The notes under the pieces were generated by a model, which did not search any database, had not been told where the DNA came from, and saw nothing but the letters and a program-made list of their open reading frames with translations. A stretch of 64,000 nt of DNA from Mycobacterium sp. 1274756.6. Lineage in GTDB: Bacteria; Actinomycetota; Actinomycetes; Mycobacteriales; Mycobacteriaceae. Location: positions 310,001 to 374,000 of the forward strand of contig NZ_LZLJ01000093.1 in NCBI RefSeq assembly GCF_001668625.1. The letters are read 5' to 3'. Positions 1 to 8,220 of the stretch are shown one piece after another. A program made the translations under genes and the position numbers. Position 1 is the first letter of the stretch. Every line of letters begins with the position of its first letter.

Positions 1-172
1 CGGTCGTGAACGTGTCCGGGCCGAGCGCGTCCAGCAGCCGCGCGCGTTGCTCGTCGGTGATCCGCGAGACGTCGACGCCGAACTGTTCGGTGAATTCGGC
101 CACCGCAGGATCGGTGTTATCCACCCCGGTCGCCAGGGTGATGAGCCGGGCCAACTCGACGTGGATCTCCAT
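1..172 (-). CDS. Hypothetical protein, N-terminal part only (runs off left edge)
   Basis: An open frame begins at the ATG at 172 on the minus strand and runs without a stop to the window edge, giving 57 residues. The protein starts MEIHVELARLITLATGVDN and continues with an acidic helix-like stretch (DPAVAEFTEQFGVDVSRIT). A GGGAG ribosome-binding site lies about a dozen bases upstream. I do not recognise the family from this fragment. It is divergent from the TetR gene at 381 with about 208 bases between them, so the two may share a control region. Confidence 0.5.
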   Translation of the reverse strand, partial: MEIHVELARLITLATGVDNTDPAVAEFTEQFGVDVSRITDEQRARLLDALGPDTFTT

Positions 173-380
173 GGCCCGATTGTCTCCCGCCCGGGAAGGC
201 TGCGGTAGGACAACGGCGACTACAGCCAGGGCATCTCGCCGGCTGCGAGTGGCCGCCACCATAATCTGCCGGCGCATCGATGACACCGACGTCAGAGCTA
301 TTCGCTATGCCTGGCTGTCCATCCACTAATTTCGGAACCAGCTGCTTCCTAAAGCGGCCGTTTCCCGATAATGTGGAGGC

Positions 381-986
381 ATGTCCAGGCCATACCGTGG
401 TAACACTCCTGAAGTCCGGCACGCTGAGCGGCGTGCCCGGCTGCTCGCCGCCGGCATCGAACTGGTCGGCACCGGCGGGGTGGGCGCACTGACGATGCGG
501 GCTGCGTGCCGCCAGGCACAACTGAGCCAGAAGTTCTTCTACGAAAGCTTCACCGACACCGACGATCTGCTGCGCGAGGTGTACCGCACCACATTTCAGC
601 GGACGGTTGACGTCGTTGAGGCCGCGACCAGTCAAACAGTTCCTCCAGACCACAGACTTCGGGCCAGTGTCGAGGCTGCGGCAAAACTGGTAACAGACGA
701 TCCGCGGGTATGCCGCATCCTGCTGGTGGAGCCCGTCGCCGACCTTCGTTTGCGGCACTTCGTGCGCAAAACCGTTGCCGGAATGGTCTCAGTCACCGTC
801 GGGCCGCCCGATGACTCCGACCTCAGCAAGATGCACTACGCCACGCTGTTCGGCGCCATCATCTCACTGTTCCTCGAATGGACCGAGGGCAACCTCGGCG
901 ACGACCGCGCCGCCTTCGTCGACCACGTCACGGCGACGGTGCTCGCCTCGCCGCTGGCTTCGGCCGCACTCGAACTGAAAGCGTGA
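381..986 (+). CDS. TetR/AcrR-family transcriptional regulator
   Basis: This 201-residue protein has an N-terminal helix-turn-helix at about residues 12-60, including LTMRAACRQAQLSQKFFYESF, a classic TetR recognition-helix pattern. A ligand-binding all-helical C-terminal part follows. The phrase FLEWTEG near the C-terminus recurs as FLDWTEG in the TetR at 32650-33303, so the two may be paralogues. The gene starts at ATG 381 and is followed after 27 bases by an NTF2-like gene in the same direction, so the pair is probably co-transcribed. The ligand is unknown. The family call is firm; the regulon is not. Confidence 0.9.
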   Translation: MSRPYRGNTPEVRHAERRARLLAAGIELVGTGGVGALTMRAACRQAQLSQKFFYESFTDTDDLLREVYRTTFQRTVDVVEAATSQTVPPDHRLRASVEAAAKLVTDDPRVCRILLVEPVADLRLRHFVRKTVAGMVSVTVGPPDDSDLSKMHYATLFGAIISLFLEWTEGNLGDDRAAFVDHVTATVLASPLASAALELKA

Positions 987-1013
987 AAAGCCAAACAGGA
1001 AGGGTTACGACCT

Positions 1014-1766
1014 ATGTTCGACTTCAACATGTTGCTGGAGGAACTGGACAAGCCGCGGCTGCGGCAGCCACTGCCAGAGTACCTGGCGTCCAATCGCGGT
1101 GCGCCGTGGAAAGTCATCTCCGAAGACGAGCTCAACAAAATGCATCGGCAGTGGTTCGATGAACTCGAACGGCGGATCGCGTTCATGGGCGAACGGGGAA
1201 TCGACATCGGTTGGCTCTACGAGTGGTCGGCCATGTACACCTGGAGCTGGATGGCGCGGGATATGAGCCGCAACCATGAGCTGTACACCCCAGATCTGCG
1301 CTATGTAGACCCGACGACCTTCGGCCGCACGATGGTAGGCCTCGACGAGTTCGTCAAGTACAACTTCGCGTTCATCGATGCGATCTCGGATTGGCGCTAC
1401 GACCCGTTCCCGGACCAGATGTACATCGACGTCACGCCCGACGGCGAGACCCGGATGGCCGTCCGCTACATGGGCAGCGGATACGTCGACGGCACAATAC
1501 GTCTGTACCCGTACGACAAATCCGCGCCCGCCATCACCGGCAACGGCAACTTCGTGCAGGCGTGTGCCTTCGACCGTTACCACTTCAATTCCGACGGGCT
1601 GATGTACTTCGGTGAAACCCTCTGGGACTTCATGGATGTCGCGCAGACGATCGGAATTGCGCCGCGCGATGACAGCTGGCAGTTCAAGGCCCTGATGGGG
1701 CTGGGTGCGTTGCCCGCGCACGGACGCCGGATCGCGAGCCGGATCCCGCTGCTACGACAGAGATAA
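1014..1766 (+). CDS. NTF2-like / SnoaL-fold protein
   Basis: This is a soluble protein of 250 residues. The middle (about residues 70-200) has the aromatic-rich alpha+beta pattern of the NTF2-like superfamily (DLRYVDPTTFGRTMVGLDEF, then IRLYP and YFGETLWDFMD). That superfamily includes limonene epoxide hydrolases, ketosteroid isomerases and many actinobacterial proteins of unknown role. An AGGAAGGG ribosome-binding site precedes ATG 1014. No catalytic residues can be assigned by eye. Its position just downstream of a TetR gene suggests regulation by that repressor. The fold assignment is moderate and the function is unassigned. Confidence 0.65.
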   Translation: MFDFNMLLEELDKPRLRQPLPEYLASNRGAPWKVISEDELNKMHRQWFDELERRIAFMGERGIDIGWLYEWSAMYTWSWMARDMSRNHELYTPDLRYVDPTTFGRTMVGLDEFVKYNFAFIDAISDWRYDPFPDQMYIDVTPDGETRMAVRYMGSGYVDGTIRLYPYDKSAPAITGNGNFVQACAFDRYHFNSDGLMYFGETLWDFMDVAQTIGIAPRDDSWQFKALMGLGALPAHGRRIASRIPLLRQR

Positions 1767-1797
1767 CCCGCGCAGCAGTCCCTTTCGGGCCCGGTGG

Positions 1798-2016
1798 ATG
1801 AAGCGGCGCTTCCACCGCGCCTGGCCGGACAATCTACAGCCGTCGATCATCTCCAGGGCATTGGCCCACGGCGGCTCCGTCGTCGAGTTCGGTGTGCCGC
1901 TCATCCTGCTCGTTTCGCCGGGCGGTCCAGTGACGAAGATCGCGGCCGTGTCGTTGGAGTGGAACGTATTCATGATCTTCTCGCTACTGACGCTGTTCTG
2001 GGACAAGCCGGACGCC
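1798..2016 (+). pseudogene. Remnant of a DUF3556-type membrane protein
   Basis: The 345-base gap after the NTF2-like gene has one readable stretch beginning KRRFHRAWPDNL and passing through SRALAHGGSVVEFGVPLILL and SLEWNVFMIF. This resembles the central region of mycobacterial DUF3556 membrane proteins as I remember them. In those proteins the two blocks are separated by further membrane segments, so the fragment looks internally deleted as well as truncated at both ends. Past about 2016 the frame reads as non-coding sequence. I call it a decayed fragment, not a working gene. Confidence 0.5.
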
Positions 2017-2112
2017 TGCTCCGGCAGGTCAACGCCGCCGAACGCCGCGCTTACGCAGAACGCTTGTAGCGGGCACCTCGACGAAATGCAGTACTCACAA
2101 CGGCGCAGCGCA

Positions 2113-2751
2113 TCAAGACCGCCCTAACAGCGGGTACTCCGGGTTGTCGACCTGAGTGGGATCGAGCACGGTGACCGACAACGTGGGCTTAGCCGCGCGT
2201 TCGTCCAGTCCGGCGAGGTGCTCCCACATCGCGTCGAGCATCGGTTGTAGGAACAGCTGGCCTAGTTGTCGCATCATCAGCCCGAGGATCTGGGTGGTCT
2301 GTGACCGGTCGGTGGACGCCAGCTGGCCATGGCGCAGGCTGTCGACCTCGGCGGTGGCCAGATCGGTGATGCGGATCAGGATGCTGCTACGCGGACCGGA
2401 CAGCACCGCACGGCGCAGGTAGTCGACGACGGCCGGATTTCGAGCGAGCATCTGGCTGACCGCCGCATTGCGGGCGGCCGCGATCCCGCGCGGAGTTCCA
2501 TCGTGTTCTGCACCCGCGATCGCGTGCTCGAAGTGGGCGACCACTAGCTGGTCGACCGCTTCCCGGATACCCTCCTTCGTCTTGAAGTGGTGTACGAGCA
2601 GTCCCACGTTGACCTCGGCCGCCGCCGCGATCGCACGCATCGAGGTCGCGTCCTCCCCGTCACGGGCGAAAAGGTCCAGCGCCGCATTGCGTATCCGGGC
2701 CTTGCTGGTCAAATCCTGTTCGGTGGCCCTCGGGCCGGTTTCCTGGGTCAT
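2113..2751 (-). CDS. TetR/AcrR-family transcriptional regulator
   Basis: From the ATG at 2751 this encodes 212 residues. The helix-turn-helix covers about residues 17-63 (ARIRNAALDLFARDGEDATS, MRAIAAAAEVNVGLLVHHFK), followed by an all-helical ligand domain. A start 14 codons upstream (2793) is possible, but it sits nearer the operator repeats and adds a non-conserved extension, so I prefer 2751. The gene is divergent from the racemase operon at 2863. The 111-base spacer holds repeated TATAC motifs that are good candidates for its own operator. A role as local repressor of the racemase-thiolase-dehydrogenase operon is inferred. Confidence 0.88.
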   Translation of the reverse strand: MTQETGPRATEQDLTSKARIRNAALDLFARDGEDATSMRAIAAAAEVNVGLLVHHFKTKEGIREAVDQLVVAHFEHAIAGAEHDGTPRGIAAARNAAVSQMLARNPAVVDYLRRAVLSGPRSSILIRITDLATAEVDSLRHGQLASTDRSQTTQILGLMMRQLGQLFLQPMLDAMWEHLAGLDERAAKPTLSVTVLDPTQVDNPEYPLLGRS

Positions 2752-2801
2752 CGCCCGCCCTTTGAATCGCATGGTCGACAGCGTAACCAGCACCGATGCT
2801 T

Positions 2802-2839
2802 GCTATACAGTCACACTATACGTTATACATTTGTATAGC
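2802..2839. promoter_or_regulatory. Candidate TetR operator with nested TATAC inverted repeats
   Basis: In the divergent spacer, GCTATACA (2802-2809) is matched by its exact reverse complement TGTATAGC (2832-2839). Inside lies a tighter perfect inverted repeat, TATACA-TT-TGTATA (2824-2837), plus another CTATAC at 2816-2821. The AT-rich repeats stand out sharply from the GC-rich surroundings and lie just upstream of the racemase start, so they probably overlap its promoter. Binding by the adjacent TetR is inferred from position. Confidence 0.65.
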
Positions 2840-2862
2840 GACGCCTGGAGAGGGGTTTGCCT

Positions 2863-3972
2863 ATGGGTGGGCCGTTGACCGGAGTTCGAATCGTGGAGAT
2901 GGCCGGGTTGGCTCCGGTGCCGTTCGGCGGAATGATGCTGGCCGATCTGGGCGCCGAGGTCATCCGGATCGACCGCGCACTGGCCGGCGCGATCGGTCTC
3001 ACTCCGCCACCGGGCCCGCTCGACCGCGGCAAGACGCGCACAGCGGCCAACCTCAAGAACGCCGACGACGTTCATGAGGTCGTCGCACTCGCCAGCCGGG
3101 CAGACGTTTTCATCGAAGGTTACAGGCCCGGAGTAGCCGAACGGCTCGGCATCGGCCCGGACGTCTTGACGGCGGCCAATCCCCGGCTGATCTACGCCCG
3201 GTTGACCGGGTGGGGGCAGCGGGGACCCCTCGCCGATCGCGCCGGCCACGACATCAACTACATCTCGGTCGCCGGCGCACTGAGTCTGATCGGCCGGGCC
3301 GGCCAGTCGCCGGTGCCGCCCGGGGCCTTCCTCGGCGACTTGGCTGGTGGTGGCATGTTGATGGCGCTCGGAGTCATGTCCGCGCTGTACGAACGGGAAC
3401 GATCCGGACATGGACAGGTACTCGACGTCGCGATGGTCGACGGCGCCGCATTGCTCACCACGTTCTTTCACGGCCTGCGCGCGGGCGGCATGTGGGACGG
3501 CGAACGCGGCGAGAATTTGATCGACGGCGGCCGAGCCTGCTACGACAGCTACCAAACCGCCGACGGCGGATATGTCTCGGTCGGCGCACTGGAACCGCAG
3601 TTCTTCAGTCAACTGGTCGACATCCTCGGCATCGATGCCACCGATTTGCCAGGCAATCTCGACCCCGCCGGCAGCGCGGTTTGGCGCAAATTGCTGTCCG
3701 AAGCCTTCGCAACCAGGACTCGCGACGAATGGTCCGAGGCCTTCGCCGGCACCGATGCCTGCGTCGCACCCGTGCTCAGTTTGTGGGAATCACACCAGCA
3801 CCCACACAACCGTGCGAGGGACAGTCACATCACTGTCGACGGCCTCCTGCAGCCTGCCCCGGCGCCTCGGTTCAGCCGGACTCCGGCGTCGCATCCCGAA
3901 CCTCTCAGATCCGGCGAACTGACCCACCTGCTGGACCGCTGGAACACCTCGGATCCGTCAGCAAAGGAGTGA
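2863..3972 (+). CDS. Alpha-methylacyl-CoA racemase-like (CaiB/BaiF family III)
   Basis: The protein is 369 residues from ATG 2863; GGAGAGG lies 7-10 bases upstream, and an alternative TTG two codons earlier is less likely. It is a family III CoA-transferase fold member that closely resembles mycobacterial alpha-methylacyl-CoA racemase (Mcr/AMACR). The catalytic set known for Mcr (His126, Asp156, Glu241) appears at a constant +3 offset: H129 in AGHDINY, D159 in LGDLAGG and E244 in ALEPQF. Such enzymes epimerise (2R)- and (2S)-methylacyl-CoAs so that methyl-branched chains can enter beta-oxidation. It heads an operon with a thiolase (3-base gap) and an acyl-CoA dehydrogenase. A true CoA-transferase role cannot be fully excluded. 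Confidence 0.82.
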   Translation: MGGPLTGVRIVEMAGLAPVPFGGMMLADLGAEVIRIDRALAGAIGLTPPPGPLDRGKTRTAANLKNADDVHEVVALASRADVFIEGYRPGVAERLGIGPDVLTAANPRLIYARLTGWGQRGPLADRAGHDINYISVAGALSLIGRAGQSPVPPGAFLGDLAGGGMLMALGVMSALYERERSGHGQVLDVAMVDGAALLTTFFHGLRAGGMWDGERGENLIDGGRACYDSYQTADGGYVSVGALEPQFFSQLVDILGIDATDLPGNLDPAGSAVWRKLLSEAFATRTRDEWSEAFAGTDACVAPVLSLWESHQHPHNRARDSHITVDGLLQPAPAPRFSRTPASHPEPLRSGELTHLLDRWNTSDPSAKE

Positions 3973-3975
3973 AAG

Positions 3976-5187
3976 GTGACCAATGACGCTCTGGTCTACG
4001 ACGCTATCCGGACGCCCCGCGGCAAGGGCAAGCGCGGCGCCCTGCACAGCATCAAACCGATCTCACTGTTGGTCGGTCTGGTTGACGAATTGCGCAGGCG
4101 CCAACCCAATCTAGACACCGATCGGATTGACGACATGGTCCTCGGCGTGGTCATGCCGGTCGGTGACCAGGGAGCCGATATCGCCCGCACTGCTGTGCTC
4201 GCGTCCGGTCTACCGCACACGGTCGGCGGCGTCCAGCTGAACCGATTCTGCGGGTCCGGGTTGACGGCGGTCAACTTTGCTGCACAGCAGATTCGGTCCG
4301 GCTGGGAGCAGCTGGTCATCGCCGGCGGCGTCGAATCGATGTCCCGAGTACCGATGGGCTCCGATGGCGGTGCTCTGATGACCGACCCGGCGACCGCCTA
4401 CGACCTGTCCAGCATCTCCCAAGGCGTGGCCGTCGACCTGATGGCCACCATCGAGGGCTTCACGCGCACCGACGTGGACAACTACGCGCTGCGCTCGCAG
4501 GAGCTGGCAGCCAAGGCTTGGGCGGGTGGCCATTTCGCTGACTCAGTGGTACCGGTCCGCGACCAGAACGGCCTCGTCGTCCTGGATCGGGATGAACACA
4601 TGCGGCCCGACGCCTCCCTGGAAAACCTCGGCCAACTCCGCCCGGCCTTTGAAGCCATCGGCGAGCAGGCTGGATTCGATGCCGTCGCGTTGCAGAAGTT
4701 TCATTCGGTGGAACGGATCAACCACATACACACCGCGGGCAACTCCTCCGGCGTGGTCGACGGCGCCGCGCTGACCCTGATCGGATCCGATGCGATCGGC
4801 GCGGAGCTGGGCCTGATACCGCGCGCTCGAATTGCAGGTGTAGCGACCTCCGGCGGCGACCCGACGATCATGTTCACCGGTCCACTACTGGCAACCGAGA
4901 AGCTGCTGGCGAAGGCGCGCCTGACCGTGAACGATATCGATCTGTTTGAGGTCAACGAGGCCTTCGCGGCGATGCCGCTCTTGTACCGTAAACATTTTCA
5001 GATCCCGATGGAGAAGACCAACGTCAACGGCGGTGCGATTGCGATGGGTCACCCGCTCGGTGCGACCGGCGCGATGCTGCTCGGCACCGTGATCGACGAG
5101 CTCGAGCGACGTGACGCCCGCCGCGCCGTTGTCACTCTCTGCGTCGCCGGTGGAATGGGCGTCGCCACCCTTGTCGAACGCATCTGA
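3976..5187 (+). CDS. Thiolase (acetyl-CoA C-acyltransferase), intact
   Basis: Starts at GTG 3976, with AAAGGAG six bases upstream overlapping the end of the racemase gene. The 403-residue protein has all three thiolase active-site elements: nucleophile C92 in NRFCGSGL, H359 in [11 protein letters not shown] and C389 in LCVAGGMG. It should cleave 3-ketoacyl-CoA with CoA as the last step of beta-oxidation. It is clearly a paralogue of the damaged thiolase at 21078-22286 (same [21 protein letters not shown] opening). It may therefore cover that gene's function for the neighbouring catabolic operon. Substrate chain length cannot be read from sequence. Confidence 0.92.
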   Translation: MTNDALVYDAIRTPRGKGKRGALHSIKPISLLVGLVDELRRRQPNLDTDRIDDMVLGVVMPVGDQGADIARTAVLASGLPHTVGGVQLNRFCGSGLTAVNFAAQQIRSGWEQLVIAGGVESMSRVPMGSDGGALMTDPATAYDLSSISQGVAVDLMATIEGFTRTDVDNYALRSQELAAKAWAGGHFADSVVPVRDQNGLVVLDRDEHMRPDASLENLGQLRPAFEAIGEQAGFDAVALQKFHSVERINHIHTAGNSSGVVDGAALTLIGSDAIGAELGLIPRARIAGVATSGGDPTIMFTGPLLATEKLLAKARLTVNDIDLFEVNEAFAAMPLLYRKHFQIPMEKTNVNGGAIAMGHPLGATGAMLLGTVIDELERRDARRAVVTLCVAGGMGVATLVERI

Positions 5188-5247
5188 GCGCACGGTGATC
5201 AGCGGCGAACTTTGCCGATAACCACTACACAGGAGAGGAATCCAGCG

Positions 5248-6390
5248 ATGAATGCGACGACAAACGGAGAACGGGACGCCTTTGTCGAGGCGGTCCGCAA
5301 GTTCAGCGCCCGCGAATGTGGCACACGTGAACAGCGCCAGGCACTGACCGAGGGCGGCACCAGCACGCACAGCCCCGCAATCGCGACCAAACTCGCTGAA
5401 CTCGGCTGGCTCGGGCTGACGATCCCCGAGGAGTACGGCGGCTCGGGCGGAGGCCTGGTCGACGCCTGCCTGTTCATCGAGGAGATGGCATATGGCAGGA
5501 TTCCGATCCCGAGTTATCCGGTGACCCTCATCGTCGCCAACAGCTACCGCAAGTTCGCATCCGAGGCGATCAAGCACGAGGTGCTCGGCGGTGTCGCACG
5601 CGGTGCGGTCGAATCGATCGCGATGTCCGAACCGGGTTCGGGATCCGACGTCGCCAGCCTGACGTGCCGGGCCGAACGCGTCAAGGGGGGTTACCGGATC
5701 AACGGCCAGAAGACCTGGTGCTCCAACGCCCATCACGCCGATCACATCCTGGTGGTGGTCCGCACCTCATCGGACGGCCCCAAGCACGAGGGCATCACGA
5801 TGCTCTCCGTCCCCAGCGGCACACCGGGTCTGAAGATGAACCAGATAGATACGATGGGCGGCCGTGAGGTCAACGACCTCTACTTCGCCGACTGTTTCGT
5901 CGGCGCGGACCGACTGGTCGGCGGCGAAGGGCAGGGCTGGGCACAGCTGATCGCGGGATTGAACATCGAACGCGTCATCATCGGCGCGCTGTACCTCGGC
6001 ATCGCCCGCCGCGCATTCGACGACACCCTGGCCTATATCAAGGGGCGCGAGCAGTTCGGTAAACCGATCGGCAAGTTTCAGGCACTCTCGCACCGCATCG
6101 CCGATCTCGCGACCGAGATCACCGCCACCGAACTGTTGGTGCACGACGTGGCACGCCGAGCCGACGAGAACCCCGAACAGCTGCTCCCGCGCGAGGCCTC
6201 GATGGCCAAGCTCAAGGCCACCGAGCTATGCAAACGCGCATCGCTGGAGGGCATGCAGATGATGGGCGGTTACGGCTACGCCACTGAATACGACATGGAA
6301 TCGCTCGTGCGGGCGAGCCTCGTCTCCACCATCGTCGGCGGCACCAGCGAGGTGCAGCGCGACATCATCGCAAAAACCTACGGCCTATAA
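5248..6390 (+). CDS. Acyl-CoA dehydrogenase
   Basis: I chose ATG 5248 because AGGAGAGG lies nine bases upstream; an ATG at 5212 lacks a comparable site. The 380-residue protein has the N-terminal helical domain, the FAD/substrate motif SEPGSGSDVASL, and the C-terminal helical domain ending in GGTSEVQRDIIAKTYGL. The Glu found in the short/medium-chain consensus (EGTSE) is Gly here, but a Glu is present earlier in helix G (GLNIERV). That is where isovaleryl-CoA and long-chain dehydrogenases keep their base, so a branched or bulky substrate is plausible. It is the third gene of the racemase operon. An IS256-type remnant lies 93 bases downstream. Confidence 0.9.
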   Translation: MNATTNGERDAFVEAVRKFSARECGTREQRQALTEGGTSTHSPAIATKLAELGWLGLTIPEEYGGSGGGLVDACLFIEEMAYGRIPIPSYPVTLIVANSYRKFASEAIKHEVLGGVARGAVESIAMSEPGSGSDVASLTCRAERVKGGYRINGQKTWCSNAHHADHILVVVRTSSDGPKHEGITMLSVPSGTPGLKMNQIDTMGGREVNDLYFADCFVGADRLVGGEGQGWAQLIAGLNIERVIIGALYLGIARRAFDDTLAYIKGREQFGKPIGKFQALSHRIADLATEITATELLVHDVARRADENPEQLLPREASMAKLKATELCKRASLEGMQMMGGYGYATEYDMESLVRASLVSTIVGGTSEVQRDIIAKTYGL

Positions 6391-6483
6391 CTGCCGGAGA
6401 CCCCTGAGCTAAACCTCGAGGTCGCGCCCTGGGGGGTGGTGAAAGTAGCGTCGGCGTTTCCGCGAGAGGCTCTGTGGTTTTCA

Positions 6484-7640
6484 CTATGCCGTGAGAGCTG
6501 CTGTGAGGGCAACACTTTCGGTTGGTTTGTAGTCGTGATCGCTGGTTTTGAGCAAGGCCAGGGTAGCTTCGGAAAGGGAACCTTTTGTCGGCGACCTGTT
6601 ATCCGTCGTGGGCTTCGACGAGCACCGAGTCGCCAGCCGCAGTAGCGCGACCGGATTCGAGAATACACCGACGACATCGGTTTTGCGTTTGATCTCCCGG
6701 TTGAGACGCTCCAGCGGGTTGGTTGACCAGATCTTTTTCCAGTACGCCACCGGGAAGTCGGCGAACGCGGTGATGTCCTCGGCGACATCACGCAGCATGG
6801 TCTCGACCTTGGGCAGTTGCCGGCGGAGCATGGTGGCGATGGTGTCGAGTTGTTCGCGAACGTGCTCGGCGTCGGGTTGGGCGAAGATGATGCGGATCGC
6901 CGCGGCGATCATCTCCGCGGAGCCTTTTGGTACCTGCCCGAGGACGTTGCGCACGAAATGCACCCGGCGTCGTGGCCAGGCGGCCCCGATCAGTACGGCT
7001 TCGATCGCGGCCCGCAGGCTGGCACGGGCATCGGCGATGACCAACTGCACCCCGGCCAGGCCGCGTGATTTCAGCGAGCGCAGAAACGCTGTCCAAAACG
7101 CGCCGTCCTCGGAGTCACCGACGTCGAACCCGAGCACTTCGCCCCGACCATCGGCGGCCACCCCAGTGGCGATGACCACCGCTTGGGAGACGACCCGGTG
7201 GTTGACCCGAGCCGTGCAGTAGGTGGCATCGAGGAACACATGCGGGAATGCCTGCTCCGAGAGCGGGCGGTCGCGGAAGGCGGCTACTTCGGTGTCGAGG
7301 TCCGCGCAGATCCGCGAGACCTCGCTTTGGGAGATCCCGAATCGGCCTCGAGGGTTTTGACCAGGTCGTCAACCTTGCGGGCGGAGGTGCCGTGCAGGTA
7401 GGCCTCCATCACCACCGCGAACAGGCACTGATCGACTCGGCGCCGACGATCGAGCAGTGCGCGGAAAAAACGAACCCATCCGCAGCTTCGGGATGCGCAG
7501 CTCCAGATCGCCGGCAACGGCGGTCAAGGTGCGCGGCCGTGGCCCGTTGCGCTCCTCTCGGTAGTGATCCTTGGTCGTTTCACGACAGAGACTCCCGCGA
7601 TGGTCTACCCACATCAGGACCGACACGCCACTACTACTTA
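6484..7640 (-). mobile_element. IS256-family (mutator-type) transposase remnant, multiply frameshifted
   Basis: Read on the minus strand, pieces of one IS256-family transposase occur in three frames. The start is RPRTLTAVAGDLELRIPKLR near 7490-7550. Next comes RRRRVDQCLFAVVMEAYLHG near 7400. The longest part, from about 7290 to 6484, runs from a FLDATYC block through WSTNPLERLNREIKRKTDVVG. Shifts fall near 7470, near 7350, and again near 6620, where a VLVEAHD block is read in a different frame before the SLSEATLALL tail. At least three disruptions make the enzyme inactive. The left end near 6400 and a GGCGCGA-rich segment near 7666 may be eroded terminal repeats, but I cannot pair them convincingly. 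The element abuts a truncated gene on its right. Confidence 0.85.
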
Positions 7641-7681
7641 CACCGCACCCGGGGACGTGAACTTGGCGCGAGACCGCCGCC

Positions 7682-8184
7682 ATGATGGTGCGGGCCAGCG
7701 GCTCCAGGCTGGACGACCAGCCCTTTACGCACGATTCGCTGAGGTCAGTGGTGTTCCACGAGTTCCAGCAGACGGTGGGCAATATGGCCAACAACGGCTA
7801 CCGGTCGTTCACATTAGATCCGTCCCGCGGCACGCAGATGAAGCTGGTGGACCTGTTCAAGCGAGGGGCAGACCCCAAGACAGCACTGCCCCCGCTGATC
7901 CGGCCCTGTCTCACCGAGGCGCTCGACCGAGCGGTACCGACACACGATCCCGGCACCTACCCGTTCGCCATCGACAATTTCGAACCACAGCCCGACGGAT
8001 CCGGCTATGCCGGTGACTACCGTGCGTTCGCCGTATCCTCCGACGAGCTGATCCTCCACCTGCCCGATCTGCCGATGACACACGAAAACCCGTGGCCACC
8101 GACCGACTCGTGGTGTCGACGGACAGCGGAACAGTGACGGTGCATGTTCCGCTGACGGCGCTGGCGGCGATCCTGACGGTATAA
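7682..8184 (+). pseudogene. Truncated DUF3298 / RsiV-C / MPT64-like protein
   Basis: The readable part (about 150 codons) matches the C-terminal domain of secreted mycobacterial DUF3298/MPT64-like proteins. It has QPFTHDSLRSVVFHEF, then a LVDLFKRGADPKTALPPL block, then YRAFAVSSDELILHLPD. No signal peptide or N-terminal half is present, because the IS256 remnant occupies the upstream side. The current frame ends at 8137. The expected C-terminal strand (LVVSTDSGTVTVHVPLTALA) is intact in the +1-related frame up to a TAA at 8182-8184. This shows a frameshift near 8090-8100. The gene was probably cut by the insertion and then decayed. Confidence 0.7.
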
Positions 8185-8208
8185 GAAAGCGGGTCGACTG
8201 CGACCCGC
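8182..8208 (-). terminator. Intrinsic terminator of the long catabolic operon
   Basis: On the minus strand a perfect 8-bp stem (GCGGGTCG / CGACCCGC, 8208-8201 and 8196-8189) with a 4-base loop is followed directly by the T-rich tract TTTCTTA (8188-8182). It begins 13 bases past the stop of the UbiB-like gene at 8221. This is the expected place for the 3' end of the 22.6-kb transcription unit. Confidence 0.8.
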
Positions 8209-8220
8209 CCGGCCACTACC

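Noticed and set aside
117..758. Minus-strand open frame opposite the first TetR gene
   Set aside because: Its composition and lack of any motif mark it as a shadow of the TetR gene at 381-986.
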